A stretch of DNA of 64,000 nt from Gemmatimonadota bacterium. Lineage in GTDB: Bacteria > Latescibacterota > UBA2968 > UBA8231. Numbering within the stretch: position 1 is the stretch's first letter; each line of letters opens with the position of its first letter. The position numbers and the translations under genes were made by a program. The notes beneath the pieces were generated by a model. That model was given only the letters and a program-made list of their open reading frames with translations. It did not search any database and had not been told where the DNA came from. The stretch spans positions 1 through 64,000 of the forward strand of contig JABJJN010000072.1 in NCBI GenBank assembly GCA_018660835.1, in the 5' to 3' direction. Below, piece after piece: positions 30,078 through 40,264 of this stretch.

Positions 30078-30578
30078 CTACAGACCGAGAATCTCTCGCG
30101 TCAGCTTGGGCAGCTGCCGCAGGTCGCGTAGTTCGTAGCGGTTCCCGTCGGTGTCCTCGATCAAGGCTCGTTGCCGCGACAGCAAGCGGATATTGCTGCG
30201 AATACCACGGATCTCGATATGCCGGGGTCCACTCGAAGTCTGCACGTCGGCGTGGACGACGCCAAATTCCTCACCGATGTCGCCGAATTCGGTGATGACG
30301 GGGAGAAAGTACGTCCGCTGTAGCTCATCATCGAGGACTCGGCGACTATCGGCTTCTATGGTGGTGAGGTCCTCAATGATGCCGATCTCCTCGCCATCCG
30401 CCGCAAACAAACCGATGAAGGCGTCTGCCATTTCCAAAGGAAATGCTCGCCGGATCGTAACGTCTTCGTAGCGCTCCTCGCCGACGTGAACGGTGAGGGT
30501 ACGCGCCTCATTGCGCTCCATACGAATCGACTTCGCGTCGAGTAGCCCCACATCGGGCAAGGAATTTGAATCGCTCAC
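30078..30578 (-). CDS. DUF1854-family protein
   Basis: RRAFPLEMADAFIGLF, IIEDLTTIEADSRRVLDDEL, DTDGNRYELRDLRQL pattern. Confidence 0.75.
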   Translation of the reverse strand: MSDSNSLPDVGLLDAKSIRMERNEARTLTVHVGEERYEDVTIRRAFPLEMADAFIGLFAADGEEIGIIEDLTTIEADSRRVLDDELQRTYFLPVITEFGDIGEEFGVVHADVQTSSGPRHIEIRGIRSNIRLLSRQRALIEDTDGNRYELRDLRQLPKLTREILGL

Positions 30579-32884
30579 ACAGCCCTCACCTTCGCCAACT
30601 CCGTCTGCATGTCCACGAGACGTCGGTAGACGCCATCTTCCTTTTCCAGCAGTTCAGCGTGCGTGCCAACCTCGGCGATTCGCCCCCGCTCCATGACAAA
30701 GAGGCGATCCGCATTCTTTAGCGTTGAGAGCCGATGGGCGATGGCGAAGGTTGTGCGATCCTGAGTAAGGCGCTCGAGAGCCTCCTGGATCTCGAATTCT
30801 GTCTCAGTGTCGACGGAGCTTGTTGCCTCGTCAAGAATCAAGATCCGTGGATTTCCGATCAGGGCGCGCGCAATGGAGATCCGCTGGCGTTCGCCACCCG
30901 ATAAACGTCCCCCCCGCTCACCCACTTCCGAGTCGTACCCATCGGGGAATCTCATGATAAATTTGTGCGCATTCGCCGCGCGTGCGGCGGCAATGATCTT
31001 TGCCCGTGAAGCATCAGGCAGACCATAAGCGATATTCTGCGCGATCGATCCCTGGAACAGCAGTGGTTCCTGCAACACCACGCCAATCTGTGATCGTAGT
31101 TTGCGCTGCTGCAGCTGCGTAATCGGCACACCATCGATGATGACTTCGCCATCGGAAGCATCAAAGAATCTGGAAATCAGATTCACGAGGGTCGATTTTC
31201 CTGCACCGGATGGACCCACGAGACCAATCATCTCACCGGGCTCTACGTGAAAATTCACACGATCGAGAATACGCTCGAAGCCGTCGTATGTGAAAGAGAC
31301 ATTGTGGAAGGCGATCTGCCCCTTCACAAGACCGGGATCGACAGCATCGGCCTGGTCGGTCACATCTGGTTCCGTATCGAGGATCTCGAATACTCGTTCC
31401 GCCGTCGTCGCAGCCGACTCGAGCTGATCCGACAGAACACTCAACTCGCGCACGGGTCCGTAGAACATGACCATGTAGGCGATAAACGCCTGCAACTCTC
31501 CTAGAGTGAGGGTGTTGCTCAATACTCGATTGCCGCCAAACCACCACAGGATGACGGACCCCGTGGAGGTGATGAAAGCGATACCCGGCAGGAAATAGGC
31601 CTTCATTTTCACCGATTCCATGCGAGAATCACGCAGGTCGGAATTGCGCTGATCAAAGCGCTTCATCTCACGCTCTTCCTGGGCAAAAGCTTTGACGACC
31701 TTCACACCAGGGATCGTGTCGGCGAGTTGTGAGTTCAATGCCGAGATACGACGCCAGATCGTATGGAAGGTCCAATGAATGCGCTTACGATAGATCTGGG
31801 TGACAAACAGCATGATAGGCGTCGGGATCAGCGCCAGAATTGCCAGCTGCCAATTCATCCAAAAGAGCATGACACCGATCCCAATGAGCGTCAGGACGGC
31901 GATAACCATGTCCTGGAATCCGGAGGTGATAAAGCCACGCATCCGTTCCGTATCACTCGTCACCCGGGTCATGATGCGACCGGTACTGTGACGGGAGTAG
32001 AACGAGAGGGACAGGTGTTGCAGATAGTTGAAGATCTCTGTCTGCAGATCGTATGTAATTCGTTGCCCCAACCAACCCAGGGTATACGAGCGAATTGCGT
32101 TGAGGATCATGCGGCTGAAATGAATGCTGAATAGGCCAAGCACGACCCAACTCAGAAGAGTGACCTGCGCGGCGGGCGGAACCATCGGTGTATCCGATGT
32201 CTTCTGCATGTAGATCCCCGCCCCATCCTCAACCATGTAGTCGGCGATCACGGGTGTGATCACGTCATCGATGAGGATGAGATTCAATCGCGGCGGCAGC
32301 AGGCCTATGACTGTCATTGTGAGGGTCAGTGTGAAACCCAGTAGGGCGATCTTCTTGTAGGGACGCACATAAGTGAAGAGGCGCCAGAAGGTCTCCGTTT
32401 TCTTGATACAGTTCGGACAGACCTTTGTCCCTTTCCGTAGAGCTCGACCGCATGTTTCGCAGTGTTCGACGGGGCGGGCGGGGGCCTGTAAATCATCTGA
32501 CTCGTCCACCTCGACCGCAGGCCGTGTCAGAATCGCTTCGATCGCCTGGGGCACGGAGGAGAACTTGAAGTAGGCGCCTTGGGAGAAGCGGACAAGCTCC
32601 CGCGTTCCCTCTTCGACTTCGGCAATCAAGGATCCGCTGCCGACGTGATTTCGGGTCTGCACACGCAGAACACGATCGATGGGGATACTCTCGACCTGGG
32701 GGCCCGCAGCGCCATTGGCGTGCAGGATCAGCAGCCGCTCATCGGTGACGGTCAGGACCGAATCGGCGAAATTGCCATTCGTGTCGATGTCGGCGATCAG
32801 CAGAACGAGGGGTAGCTCACCCGGGTGTAATTCTTGCCGCAGAGAGGCGTCGAGATGGTCGGGGAGGGGCTCGACGAGATCCAA
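30575..32884 (-). CDS. ABC exporter (TM-ATPase half transporter) with N-terminal extension and CxxC...CxxC zinc ribbon
   Basis: GPSGAGKSTL Walker A, LSGGERQRISIARALI, CETCGRALRKGTKVCPNC. Confidence 0.92.
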   Translation of the reverse strand: MDLVEPLPDHLDASLRQELHPGELPLVLLIADIDTNGNFADSVLTVTDERLLILHANGAAGPQVESIPIDRVLRVQTRNHVGSGSLIAEVEEGTRELVRFSQGAYFKFSSVPQAIEAILTRPAVEVDESDDLQAPARPVEHCETCGRALRKGTKVCPNCIKKTETFWRLFTYVRPYKKIALLGFTLTLTMTVIGLLPPRLNLILIDDVITPVIADYMVEDGAGIYMQKTSDTPMVPPAAQVTLLSWVVLGLFSIHFSRMILNAIRSYTLGWLGQRITYDLQTEIFNYLQHLSLSFYSRHSTGRIMTRVTSDTERMRGFITSGFQDMVIAVLTLIGIGVMLFWMNWQLAILALIPTPIMLFVTQIYRKRIHWTFHTIWRRISALNSQLADTIPGVKVVKAFAQEEREMKRFDQRNSDLRDSRMESVKMKAYFLPGIAFITSTGSVILWWFGGNRVLSNTLTLGELQAFIAYMVMFYGPVRELSVLSDQLESAATTAERVFEILDTEPDVTDQADAVDPGLVKGQIAFHNVSFTYDGFERILDRVNFHVEPGEMIGLVGPSGAGKSTLVNLISRFFDASDGEVIIDGVPITQLQQRKLRSQIGVVLQEPLLFQGSIAQNIAYGLPDASRAKIIAAARAANAHKFIMRFPDGYDSEVGERGGRLSGGERQRISIARALIGNPRILILDEATSSVDTETEFEIQEALERLTQDRTTFAIAHRLSTLKNADRLFVMERGRIAEVGTHAELLEKEDGVYRRLVDMQTELAKVRAV

Positions 32885-33016
32885 AACTGGGGGCTGTTCT
32901 CCTGCGGTCGGGGGGTCTGATCTGGCGCCGTCCAGGACGCCGGAGGAACGGAACTCAAACCCCTACGGGCCAATGAGTTAGTCGTCTTCGACACGAAGAC
33001 AAACCGGTGTCGATTT

Positions 33017-33060
33017 GCGTAACTGAATGTAGGGCGTGAAGTTACGCGTGGCAATGCCAC
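33017..33060 (+). promoter_or_regulatory. Two adjacent hairpins in the leader upstream of the PLP-enzyme gene
   Basis: GCGTAACT-N15-AGTTACGC and GTGGC-AAT-GCCAC just before AAGGAG. Confidence 0.5.
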
Positions 33061-33080
33061 TAGTTCGAAGGAGATCTGCT

Positions 33081-34118
33081 GTGACCACCACCTATTCCGT
33101 ACCCGAGTTGCGCCAGCGGCTGGCCAGGCTGCCCCGCCTGTCACTTGCGTGCCTGCCCACACCATTGCAGGAAGCACCGCGCCTGAGCGAGGCCCTTGGG
33201 GGTCCCAGAATCCTTATCAAACGGGAGGACCTCACGGGCATGGCCATGGGTGGCAACAAGATTCGTGAATTCGAATACTCGATCGCTCCCGCTGTGGAGG
33301 CTGGCTGCGATGTGCTGCTACACGGTGCTGCGGCACAATCGAATCAGTCTCGGCAGACGGCTGCCGTCGCCGCTCGCCTTGGTCTGCGTTCCGTCGTCGT
33401 TGGGCGGCAGGATGCGCATGCGAAACTGCAAGGCAATCTGCTGCTGAGCCACTTGTTTGGTGCCGAGATTCAACTACACCAGATGGGCGATCAAGGTGAT
33501 GCGGTGAAGGCAACCATGCAGCGCCTGCGAGACGAAGGCCATCACCCATACAACACCAGTTCCGACGGAGCCGCATTGCGCGGCGTGGCGTATGTCGATG
33601 GATTTTGCGAATTGTTCGAACAACTGCAGTCAATGCAGGTCACACCTGACGCGATCTATGTTTGCTCCGGAGCTCATACACATACGGGGCTCGTCGTTGG
33701 CGCACGGGCACTGGGCCTGCCCTGGCGCTTGATTGGTGTCAGTCCCAGCCCACGCGATGATGCACGGGCGGCACAACAGCACGTCGACCTGGCGGCGGAG
33801 CATGCAAGGATTCTGGATTTGGATATTGATGTGACTGCGGCTGACCTGGAGAGCTACGCGGAGTTCGTTGGCCCTGATTACGGTGTGGTCACCGAAGGCA
33901 GCCAACGTGCACTGCAAGTGACGGCCCAATCAGAGGGCCTGGTGCTGGACCCCTGCTACTCGGGTAAGACGATGGCGGGGTTGATGGCTCACATTGAACG
34001 CGGCTGGTGGGGACCTGAGCACACGGTCGTCTATGTGCACACAGGTGGCACACCGGCGTTGTTCGCGTACGCCGATGAATTGGGTCTGGCAACGCCGGCC
34101 CTGGACGGTCGTGACTGA
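33081..34118 (+). CDS. D-cysteine desulfhydrase / ACC deaminase-family PLP enzyme
   Basis: LACLPTPLQEAPRLSEALGGPRILIKREDLTGMAMGGNKIREFEY; GTG start with SD. Confidence 0.85.
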   Translation: MTTTYSVPELRQRLARLPRLSLACLPTPLQEAPRLSEALGGPRILIKREDLTGMAMGGNKIREFEYSIAPAVEAGCDVLLHGAAAQSNQSRQTAAVAARLGLRSVVVGRQDAHAKLQGNLLLSHLFGAEIQLHQMGDQGDAVKATMQRLRDEGHHPYNTSSDGAALRGVAYVDGFCELFEQLQSMQVTPDAIYVCSGAHTHTGLVVGARALGLPWRLIGVSPSPRDDARAAQQHVDLAAEHARILDLDIDVTAADLESYAEFVGPDYGVVTEGSQRALQVTAQSEGLVLDPCYSGKTMAGLMAHIERGWWGPEHTVVYVHTGGTPALFAYADELGLATPALDGRD

Positions 34119-35586
34119 GTCTGTCGACAGAAAAGGGCAACGCAAAGCGTTGCGCCGCGCCTTGCCGCAACTTGCCAAGACCCGTGCGCTCCTCGATGCC
34201 GATGAGGATCTCGTCGTCTACGAGTGCGACGGCTTGTCGGCCTATCGCCAGACGCCCTTGGCCGTCGCGCTGCCCGTCGACGCTCAGCAGGTCCAACAGA
34301 CGATCCTTGCCTGTGCCGAGTTGAGCATTCCCATCGTACCCTGGGGTGCCGGCACGGGCCTGTCAGGTGGCGCCTTGGCTGTCGCTGATGGTTTGGTGTT
34401 GAGTCTGGCGCGGATGAATCGCATCCTCGACATCGACTACGATCACCGCTGTGTCACGGTCGAGCCAGGTGTCACGAATCTCGCTGTCTCCCATGCCGTG
34501 TCGGGCAATGGTTACTACTACGCCCCAGATCCTTCGAGTCAGATTGCCTGCACTGTGGGAGGCAATGTCGCGGAGAATTCCGGTGGTGTGCATTGCCTGA
34601 AATACGGGACAACGACAAACAATCTTCTCGGCCTGCAAATTGTGCTCGCCGATGGTGAAATGATCGAGATCGGTGGCGCCGCTCTCGAACGCGCAGGGTA
34701 TGACTTGCTGGCACTGTTTACCGGGTCTGAGGGCCTTTTGGGCGTGATCACACAGGCGACGCTACGAATTCTCAGGACGCCGGAAACAGCACAGGCGATC
34801 ATGGCCACTTTCGACAGCATCGAAGCGGCCGGTGGCGCCGTAGCCGACGTCATAGGTGCCGGGATCGTCCCTGCGGGAATGGAGATCATGGACCGGTTGT
34901 CCATCGAAGCAGTGGAGGATTTTCTGGGGTGCGGTTACCCACGCGGCGCGGCTGGACTACTGCTGGTTGAGATCGATGGTCCCAGCGCCGAAGTCGACCT
35001 GCAGATCGGCGCGGTAGAGGCCTGTCTGCGTCAGGCGGGGGCGACCGACCTGCAGCACGCGACGACCCAGGAGCAGCGGCAGCGTCTGTGGGCAGGTCGT
35101 AAGGCAGCCTTTCCCGCCATGGGACGAATCGCCCCAGATTATTATTGCATGGATGGCACGATCCCTCGGGGACAACTGGCAACCGTCTTGGGTCGGATCG
35201 AGGCGCTGTCGGAGGAATTCGGACTGCGTGTGGCCAATGTCTTCCATGCAGGAGATGGCAATCTTCATCCCCTCGTACTCTACGATGGCAACAAACCAGG
35301 TGATCTGGAAAAGGCGGAGGAACTCGGTGCCGAGATTCTGAAACTATGCGTCGCTGTAGGTGGTGTGCTTTCGGGCGAACATGGAATTGGGGTTGAAAAG
35401 CGCGATCTTATGCCCTGCATGTTCACGGACGATGACTTGGATCTGCAGGAGGAAATTCGTTTGGCCTTCGATCCCGGGATGCTGTTGAATCCGGGCAAGG
35501 TCTATCCGCAACTGAGACAGTGTGCGGAGGGACGCACCCACGTCCACGGAGGTCGTCGCCCTTTCCCCGATCTGGAACGTTTCTGA
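34111..35586 (+). CDS. glcD: FAD-linked oxidase, glycolate oxidase subunit GlcD-like
   Basis: VPWGAGTGLSGGAL, GGNVAENSGGVHCLKYG, HAGDGNLHP, GEHGIGVEK. Confidence 0.9.
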   Translation: MTESVDRKGQRKALRRALPQLAKTRALLDADEDLVVYECDGLSAYRQTPLAVALPVDAQQVQQTILACAELSIPIVPWGAGTGLSGGALAVADGLVLSLARMNRILDIDYDHRCVTVEPGVTNLAVSHAVSGNGYYYAPDPSSQIACTVGGNVAENSGGVHCLKYGTTTNNLLGLQIVLADGEMIEIGGAALERAGYDLLALFTGSEGLLGVITQATLRILRTPETAQAIMATFDSIEAAGGAVADVIGAGIVPAGMEIMDRLSIEAVEDFLGCGYPRGAAGLLLVEIDGPSAEVDLQIGAVEACLRQAGATDLQHATTQEQRQRLWAGRKAAFPAMGRIAPDYYCMDGTIPRGQLATVLGRIEALSEEFGLRVANVFHAGDGNLHPLVLYDGNKPGDLEKAEELGAEILKLCVAVGGVLSGEHGIGVEKRDLMPCMFTDDDLDLQEEIRLAFDPGMLLNPGKVYPQLRQCAEGRTHVHGGRRPFPDLERF

Positions 35587-35588
35587 CG

Positions 35589-36743
35589 GTGTCACAGATC
35601 GCACAGCCTGACGACGCGACTCAATTGGCGTCGATTGTCGAGGCAGCAGCACGCACACAGACACCCCTTCTCACAACAGCGGGCGACAGCAAGTGGGATT
35701 GGGGCAGAGGGCTGGCGGATACCGTGCACAACGATCGCAGCCTTGGGCACTCAACGCCGACGCAGTTGAACCTCTCGGCGCTCAGTGGCATCGTCGACTA
35801 TGAACCGTCGGAACTGGTTCTCGTCGTGGGTGCTGCAACGCCTCTAGCGCAGATCGAGCCACTCTTGACTGAGCAAGGCCAGCATCTGGCGTTCGAGCCT
35901 GTGCATTGGCGTTCAACGGCGACGGCGGGGGGAACCGTCGCCGTTGGCCTGGCTGGGCCGAGGCGATTTCGTGCCGGCAGCGTTCGCGATTTTGTGCTGG
36001 GTCTACAGTTTGTCGACGGCAAGGGACGACTCGTCCGTTCCGGTGGTCGCGTTGTAAAGAATGTCAGCGGCTTTGACCTGTGGCGTGGTCTGACAGGCAG
36101 CTTCGGCAGCCTGGGTTTGATCACTGAAGTCTGCTTCAAGTTGTGGCCGCGCCCCGAGGCGCAGTGCACTCTGCTTTTTGAGAGACCTCAACTCCAGGCT
36201 GCGAGCCGGACGATGCTGCAGTTGGCGCAACGTCAGGAGGAAATCTCGGGTCTCGCGTATGTGCCAACACAGGGAGTGGTGGCACGACTCGAGGGTAGCG
36301 CATCCGCGCTGCAGGCGCAGACTGAAACCATTGCACGCGATGTCGCCGTTGATGACAGATTGCCCCACGACGAGTCATGCACGCTGTGGCGAGCACTGCG
36401 GGAGGTTGAGTCGCTTCGCGAAAAATCTGGGACGTTGTGGCGATTCGTTGTCCCCGCAGCCAGATGGGTCGAATTGGTGGGTGATCTGCAAGCACAAGGG
36501 ATCGAGGACTACCACGTCGACTGGGGTGGCGGCCAGGTTTGGGCCCGAGCCGGCGAAGACCTGCCTCTCAAGGGACATGAGATCGCTGCGGGCGTCGGTG
36601 GTATCGCTTGGCGCCTCGCCACAAATCGACAGGACACCAACGCTGAAGGAATGCCGCCCCTGGATCCTGGCCTGAGACGACTCAACATGCGCTTGAAAGA
36701 CGCCTGTGACCCGCAAGGCATACTGAATCCTGACGCCGCGTAG
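35589..36743 (+). CDS. glcE: Glycolate oxidase subunit GlcE-like FAD-binding protein
   Basis: ATAGGTVAVGLAGPRRFRAGSVRDFVLGLQFVDGKGRLVRSGGRVVKNVSGFDLWRGLTGSFGSLGLITE. Confidence 0.88.
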   Translation: MSQIAQPDDATQLASIVEAAARTQTPLLTTAGDSKWDWGRGLADTVHNDRSLGHSTPTQLNLSALSGIVDYEPSELVLVVGAATPLAQIEPLLTEQGQHLAFEPVHWRSTATAGGTVAVGLAGPRRFRAGSVRDFVLGLQFVDGKGRLVRSGGRVVKNVSGFDLWRGLTGSFGSLGLITEVCFKLWPRPEAQCTLLFERPQLQAASRTMLQLAQRQEEISGLAYVPTQGVVARLEGSASALQAQTETIARDVAVDDRLPHDESCTLWRALREVESLREKSGTLWRFVVPAARWVELVGDLQAQGIEDYHVDWGGGQVWARAGEDLPLKGHEIAAGVGGIAWRLATNRQDTNAEGMPPLDPGLRRLNMRLKDACDPQGILNPDAA

Positions 36744-36795
36744 TGCAGGCACGGAGAGGCACAGTTACTGTTCAGGTGCGGCGTGAGCTGCGCTG

Positions 36796-37980
36796 CTAAA
36801 AGATGTGTCCCGCCCGATAGGAAGGAGGCGGCTTGGCCTCACTACTGAGCCAGTGGGCGCGGCCCTGACGCGCATGTACGTACGCATAGTCGTACGTGTC
36901 CTCAGGTAGACTGGTGTTGGTTTCTGATGGATAGGCAGCAATGGCCTCTGGCACGATGTCGATGCCAAGCCCCGGTGTATCTGGAACCACAATGTGACCA
37001 TTCTCTATGACCGGTTGCCCGGTCATCACCTCATAACGCTGGGGCACATCATCGGCGAGGTGCTCCAGAATGAGGAAGTTGGGCAGCGTCGACATCAGAT
37101 GAACTGCCGCCATCTCTGCCACGGGCCCGAGCGACCCATCATGCGGCGCCATCGTGATGTAGTGCGCTTCCGCCATGGCGGCGATTTTCTTCATCTGTGA
37201 CAGCCCCCCGGCCCGACCTGTGTCTGGCTGGACGACATCGATAATTTCCCGCTCGATAAGTTCGCGAACCCCCCAGATCAATGCATGTCGCTCCCCGGCA
37301 GCGATCGGTAGATCCACCGCGTCTGCAACACGAGCAATGGCGTCGATATTTTCGGGCGCCACAGGATCCTCATAGAACAGCAGATCGTAAGGCTCAAGGC
37401 GCTTGCCGAGGGCAATCGCGTCGCGCGTCGTCAACCAGGGGGGCCCGTGGACATCGACCATCAGATCCACCTTGGGGCCCACCTCGTCGCGGATCATTGC
37501 CACCGTATCCACGCAATTCTGAATACCGCCGGTCTTGATCGCGTCGTAGCCCTGGTCAACCAGTCCTCGGGCCACCTCACGTGAATGGGCGTGAGCGTAG
37601 ATGCGAACTCGATCGCGAATCTTGCCACCTAAGAGATTCCATACAGGCACGCCGAGTGCTTTGCCCTTCAGGTCCCACAAGGCCATTTCGATACCAGTCA
37701 TGGCGCCGCTGCCGACGACACCCGTCATACCGTGACCCATGATGGCTGCGAGCATCTTGCTCCACACCCGTTCGATATTCTGCGGATCCTCACCAATCAG
37801 CAAGGGCGTCAGGTCTTTGATCGCCGTTTCTACGACCCGCGGCCAACCACTAGCCTCGCCGATCCCATACAGGCCATCATCTGTATGAACACGCACAAAG
37901 AGCCAGTTGCGCGCTGCCCACCCGCCTGCACCGGGTGGTGCTGCATGCATCAAGAAGGTTTCAATGCGTTCGATCTTCAT
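36796..37980 (-). CDS. Mandelate racemase/muconate lactonizing (enolase-superfamily) enzyme
   Basis: MKIERIETFLMH, MGHGMTGVVGSGAMTGIEMALWDLKGKALGVPVWNLLGG, DVHG, EDP, HDGSLG. Confidence 0.88.
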   Translation of the reverse strand: MKIERIETFLMHAAPPGAGGWAARNWLFVRVHTDDGLYGIGEASGWPRVVETAIKDLTPLLIGEDPQNIERVWSKMLAAIMGHGMTGVVGSGAMTGIEMALWDLKGKALGVPVWNLLGGKIRDRVRIYAHAHSREVARGLVDQGYDAIKTGGIQNCVDTVAMIRDEVGPKVDLMVDVHGPPWLTTRDAIALGKRLEPYDLLFYEDPVAPENIDAIARVADAVDLPIAAGERHALIWGVRELIEREIIDVVQPDTGRAGGLSQMKKIAAMAEAHYITMAPHDGSLGPVAEMAAVHLMSTLPNFLILEHLADDVPQRYEVMTGQPVIENGHIVVPDTPGLGIDIVPEAIAAYPSETNTSLPEDTYDYAYVHARQGRAHWLSSEAKPPPSYRAGHIF

Positions 37981-38194
37981 GTCATACCCTCGGTAATCGT
38001 GCGAAATGAGCCCCAGGCGCAGTTTAGCAGTGTAGGCAAAGGAAGCACTTTCCTCCATACACTGGCTCAGAGTGGTCAAAACGCACTCTAGCAACGCGTT
38101 GACACTTTCTCCTCTGAACGCTAATTTCTGCGTTTTCGTATACTTACGAGCCTTTTGCTCGTTTTCCCGTCGCCTGCGGCCCTTTGCCCCACCG

Positions 38195-39184
38195 ATGACC
38201 GCCTCTCCGGGCTCGATGGATCCCCTTCTGGGGCCGATCCAGAGCGAAATCGATCAATTTGAGCATCGGCTGGACTTACAACTCCAATCCGATGTGGCCA
38301 TGGTTCATGAAGTGGCCCGCTATATGGCTGGCCTGAAGGGCAAACGCCTGCGGCCGGCCCTGACGATTCTGTGTGCCCGTGCGACCGGACTCTGGGACGA
38401 TCGGGTAATCGATGCCAGTGTGGGCGTCGAGATGATACATGCAGCGACCGTCGTTCACGACGATGTGGTCGACGCAGCCACAACACGACGGGGCAAAGCC
38501 TCCGTCAACGCACAGTGGGATGATCACATCGCGGTGCTGATGGGGGATTTCCTTTTGGCCCGCGCCCTCTGCCTGCTGGTCGAGCTCGGAAATCTCGAGG
38601 CCCTGGGAGCTGTATCGCATGCGACGGAGCGGTTGAGTCAGGGCGAGATTCATGAGGTGCAGATTGGGCAACGAACGGACACGGCAGAGGAATCATACTT
38701 TGCCATGGTCGGCGACAAGACGGCTTCGCTGATTTCGGCGGCATGTCGAATTGGCCCACTGATGACGGGTGCCGATGATGAGGTAATTGAAGGACTGACC
38801 CGATATGGAGAATATCTCGGGCTGGCATTTCAGATCGCTGACGATATCCTTGATTTCACGGGAGATGCTGCCACGTTGGGCAAGCCCGTTGGCCACGATC
38901 TGCGCGAAGGCAAGATTACCCTGCCCCTGATTCGTTCACTGGCAGCTGCCCCCGCCCAGGAGCGCGAGGCCATTATTGTCTTGCTGGGGAAAGAAGACGC
39001 CGGTGAGAGCGATTGGCAGATGATGTTTGATTTTGTCGAACGTCACGATGGCGTCGCTGCAGCAAGTGCTACGGCTCACGAGTACGCTGCAAGGGCACTG
39101 AAGTGCCTTGAGGTCGTAGAACCATCTGTTGCACGCAGTATTTTGGAGACGGCCGTACGACTCGTCGTCGAGCGCGATAGTTGA
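38195..39184 (+). CDS. Polyprenyl diphosphate synthase
   Basis: KRLRPALTIL, IHAATVVHDDVVD, FQIADDILDFTGD. Confidence 0.92.
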   Translation: MTASPGSMDPLLGPIQSEIDQFEHRLDLQLQSDVAMVHEVARYMAGLKGKRLRPALTILCARATGLWDDRVIDASVGVEMIHAATVVHDDVVDAATTRRGKASVNAQWDDHIAVLMGDFLLARALCLLVELGNLEALGAVSHATERLSQGEIHEVQIGQRTDTAEESYFAMVGDKTASLISAACRIGPLMTGADDEVIEGLTRYGEYLGLAFQIADDILDFTGDAATLGKPVGHDLREGKITLPLIRSLAAAPAQEREAIIVLLGKEDAGESDWQMMFDFVERHDGVAAASATAHEYAARALKCLEVVEPSVARSILETAVRLVVERDS

Positions 39185-39185
39185 A

Positions 39186-40193
39186 GTGAGTGTAGTACGC
39201 CGTTGGCTGCTGCCCACCAGTGGGTTGTTGCTGCTGTTGTGGTATTTGCGTGCGCCGAGTATCGATCCGATCGATGACTATCACATTGCCATGGGCACGA
39301 TGGTGCGCATGACACTGTATGCCGATCCAGCCGATGCGACGGCGATCGTTGAAGCGGGTCGAGAGGCCATCGCCACGGTGGAAGCGATGGCCAGCCACTA
39401 CGACAGCAGCAGTGAGTTGTCGCACGTGAACCGCCTCGCAGGGCAAGGCCCCGTGGCGGTCTCGTCGGCGATGGGTGAGTTGTTGCGGGAGACATGGCGG
39501 CGAACACAACAGTCCGGAGGTCATTTCGACCCCGCCTTGGGATTGCTGACATCCGCCTGGGGATTTCCGGAAGCTGTGCAACCGCCGGAAGCACAGTACG
39601 TGGCACAAGGCCGGGAACACAGTGGTTATCATCTTGTCGAGTGGAATGGTGAAACCATTCGCTTCCTCGACCCGCTGGTGCGTCTTGATTTGGGTGCCGC
39701 AGCAAAAGGTTTTGCCGTCGACCAGGCTGTGCGGCAGTTGCAGCAGGCAGGTGTTGCGGCAGGCATGATTGAGGCGGGTGGAGACATTCGCTTCTGGGGT
39801 CTGAAACCAGACGGAAAGCCGTGGCGCTTCGGCGTCCAGCATCCGCGTGAGTCGGAACGCATACTTGTCATCGACGATATCGGCCTGCCCGCATTGGCTA
39901 CGTCCGGTGACTATGAGCAATTTTTTGAGTTCGAGGATCGGAGATTTCATCACCTCCTGGATCCTCAGACAGGTTATCCGGCGCGTCGCGCCGTTTCGGC
40001 CACTGTGTGGTCGACGAGTGCGGCGGCGGCGGATATTATGGCAACAGCGGCTTTTGTCGGTGGGCCACAGATCGCGCTGCAGATGGCAGCGGCAGATGAC
40101 AGTTTGGAAGTTCTCGTATTCTACGAGAAAGATGGACGATTACAGCGCGTCGTCTCCGATGGTGTGCGCGCCCACATACAAGGCGACGATTGA
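39186..40193 (+). CDS. apbE: ApbE-family FMN transferase
   Basis: AMGTMVRMTLY, LDLGAAAKGFAVDQAV, GGDIRFWG, HHLLDPQTGYPAR. Confidence 0.9.
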   Translation: MSVVRRWLLPTSGLLLLLWYLRAPSIDPIDDYHIAMGTMVRMTLYADPADATAIVEAGREAIATVEAMASHYDSSSELSHVNRLAGQGPVAVSSAMGELLRETWRRTQQSGGHFDPALGLLTSAWGFPEAVQPPEAQYVAQGREHSGYHLVEWNGETIRFLDPLVRLDLGAAAKGFAVDQAVRQLQQAGVAAGMIEAGGDIRFWGLKPDGKPWRFGVQHPRESERILVIDDIGLPALATSGDYEQFFEFEDRRFHHLLDPQTGYPARRAVSATVWSTSAAAADIMATAAFVGGPQIALQMAAADDSLEVLVFYEKDGRLQRVVSDGVRAHIQGDD

Positions 40194-40264
40194 ACCCGAG
40201 AATCGTTACCTCACAGGAATAGATTCGACCCAGTTGGGTCGCTCAAAAGCAGAAGCGATACGAG

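Noticed and set aside
39069-39953. 294-aa minus-strand ORF opposite apbE
   Set aside because: Shadow ORF of the ApbE CDS with low-quality composition
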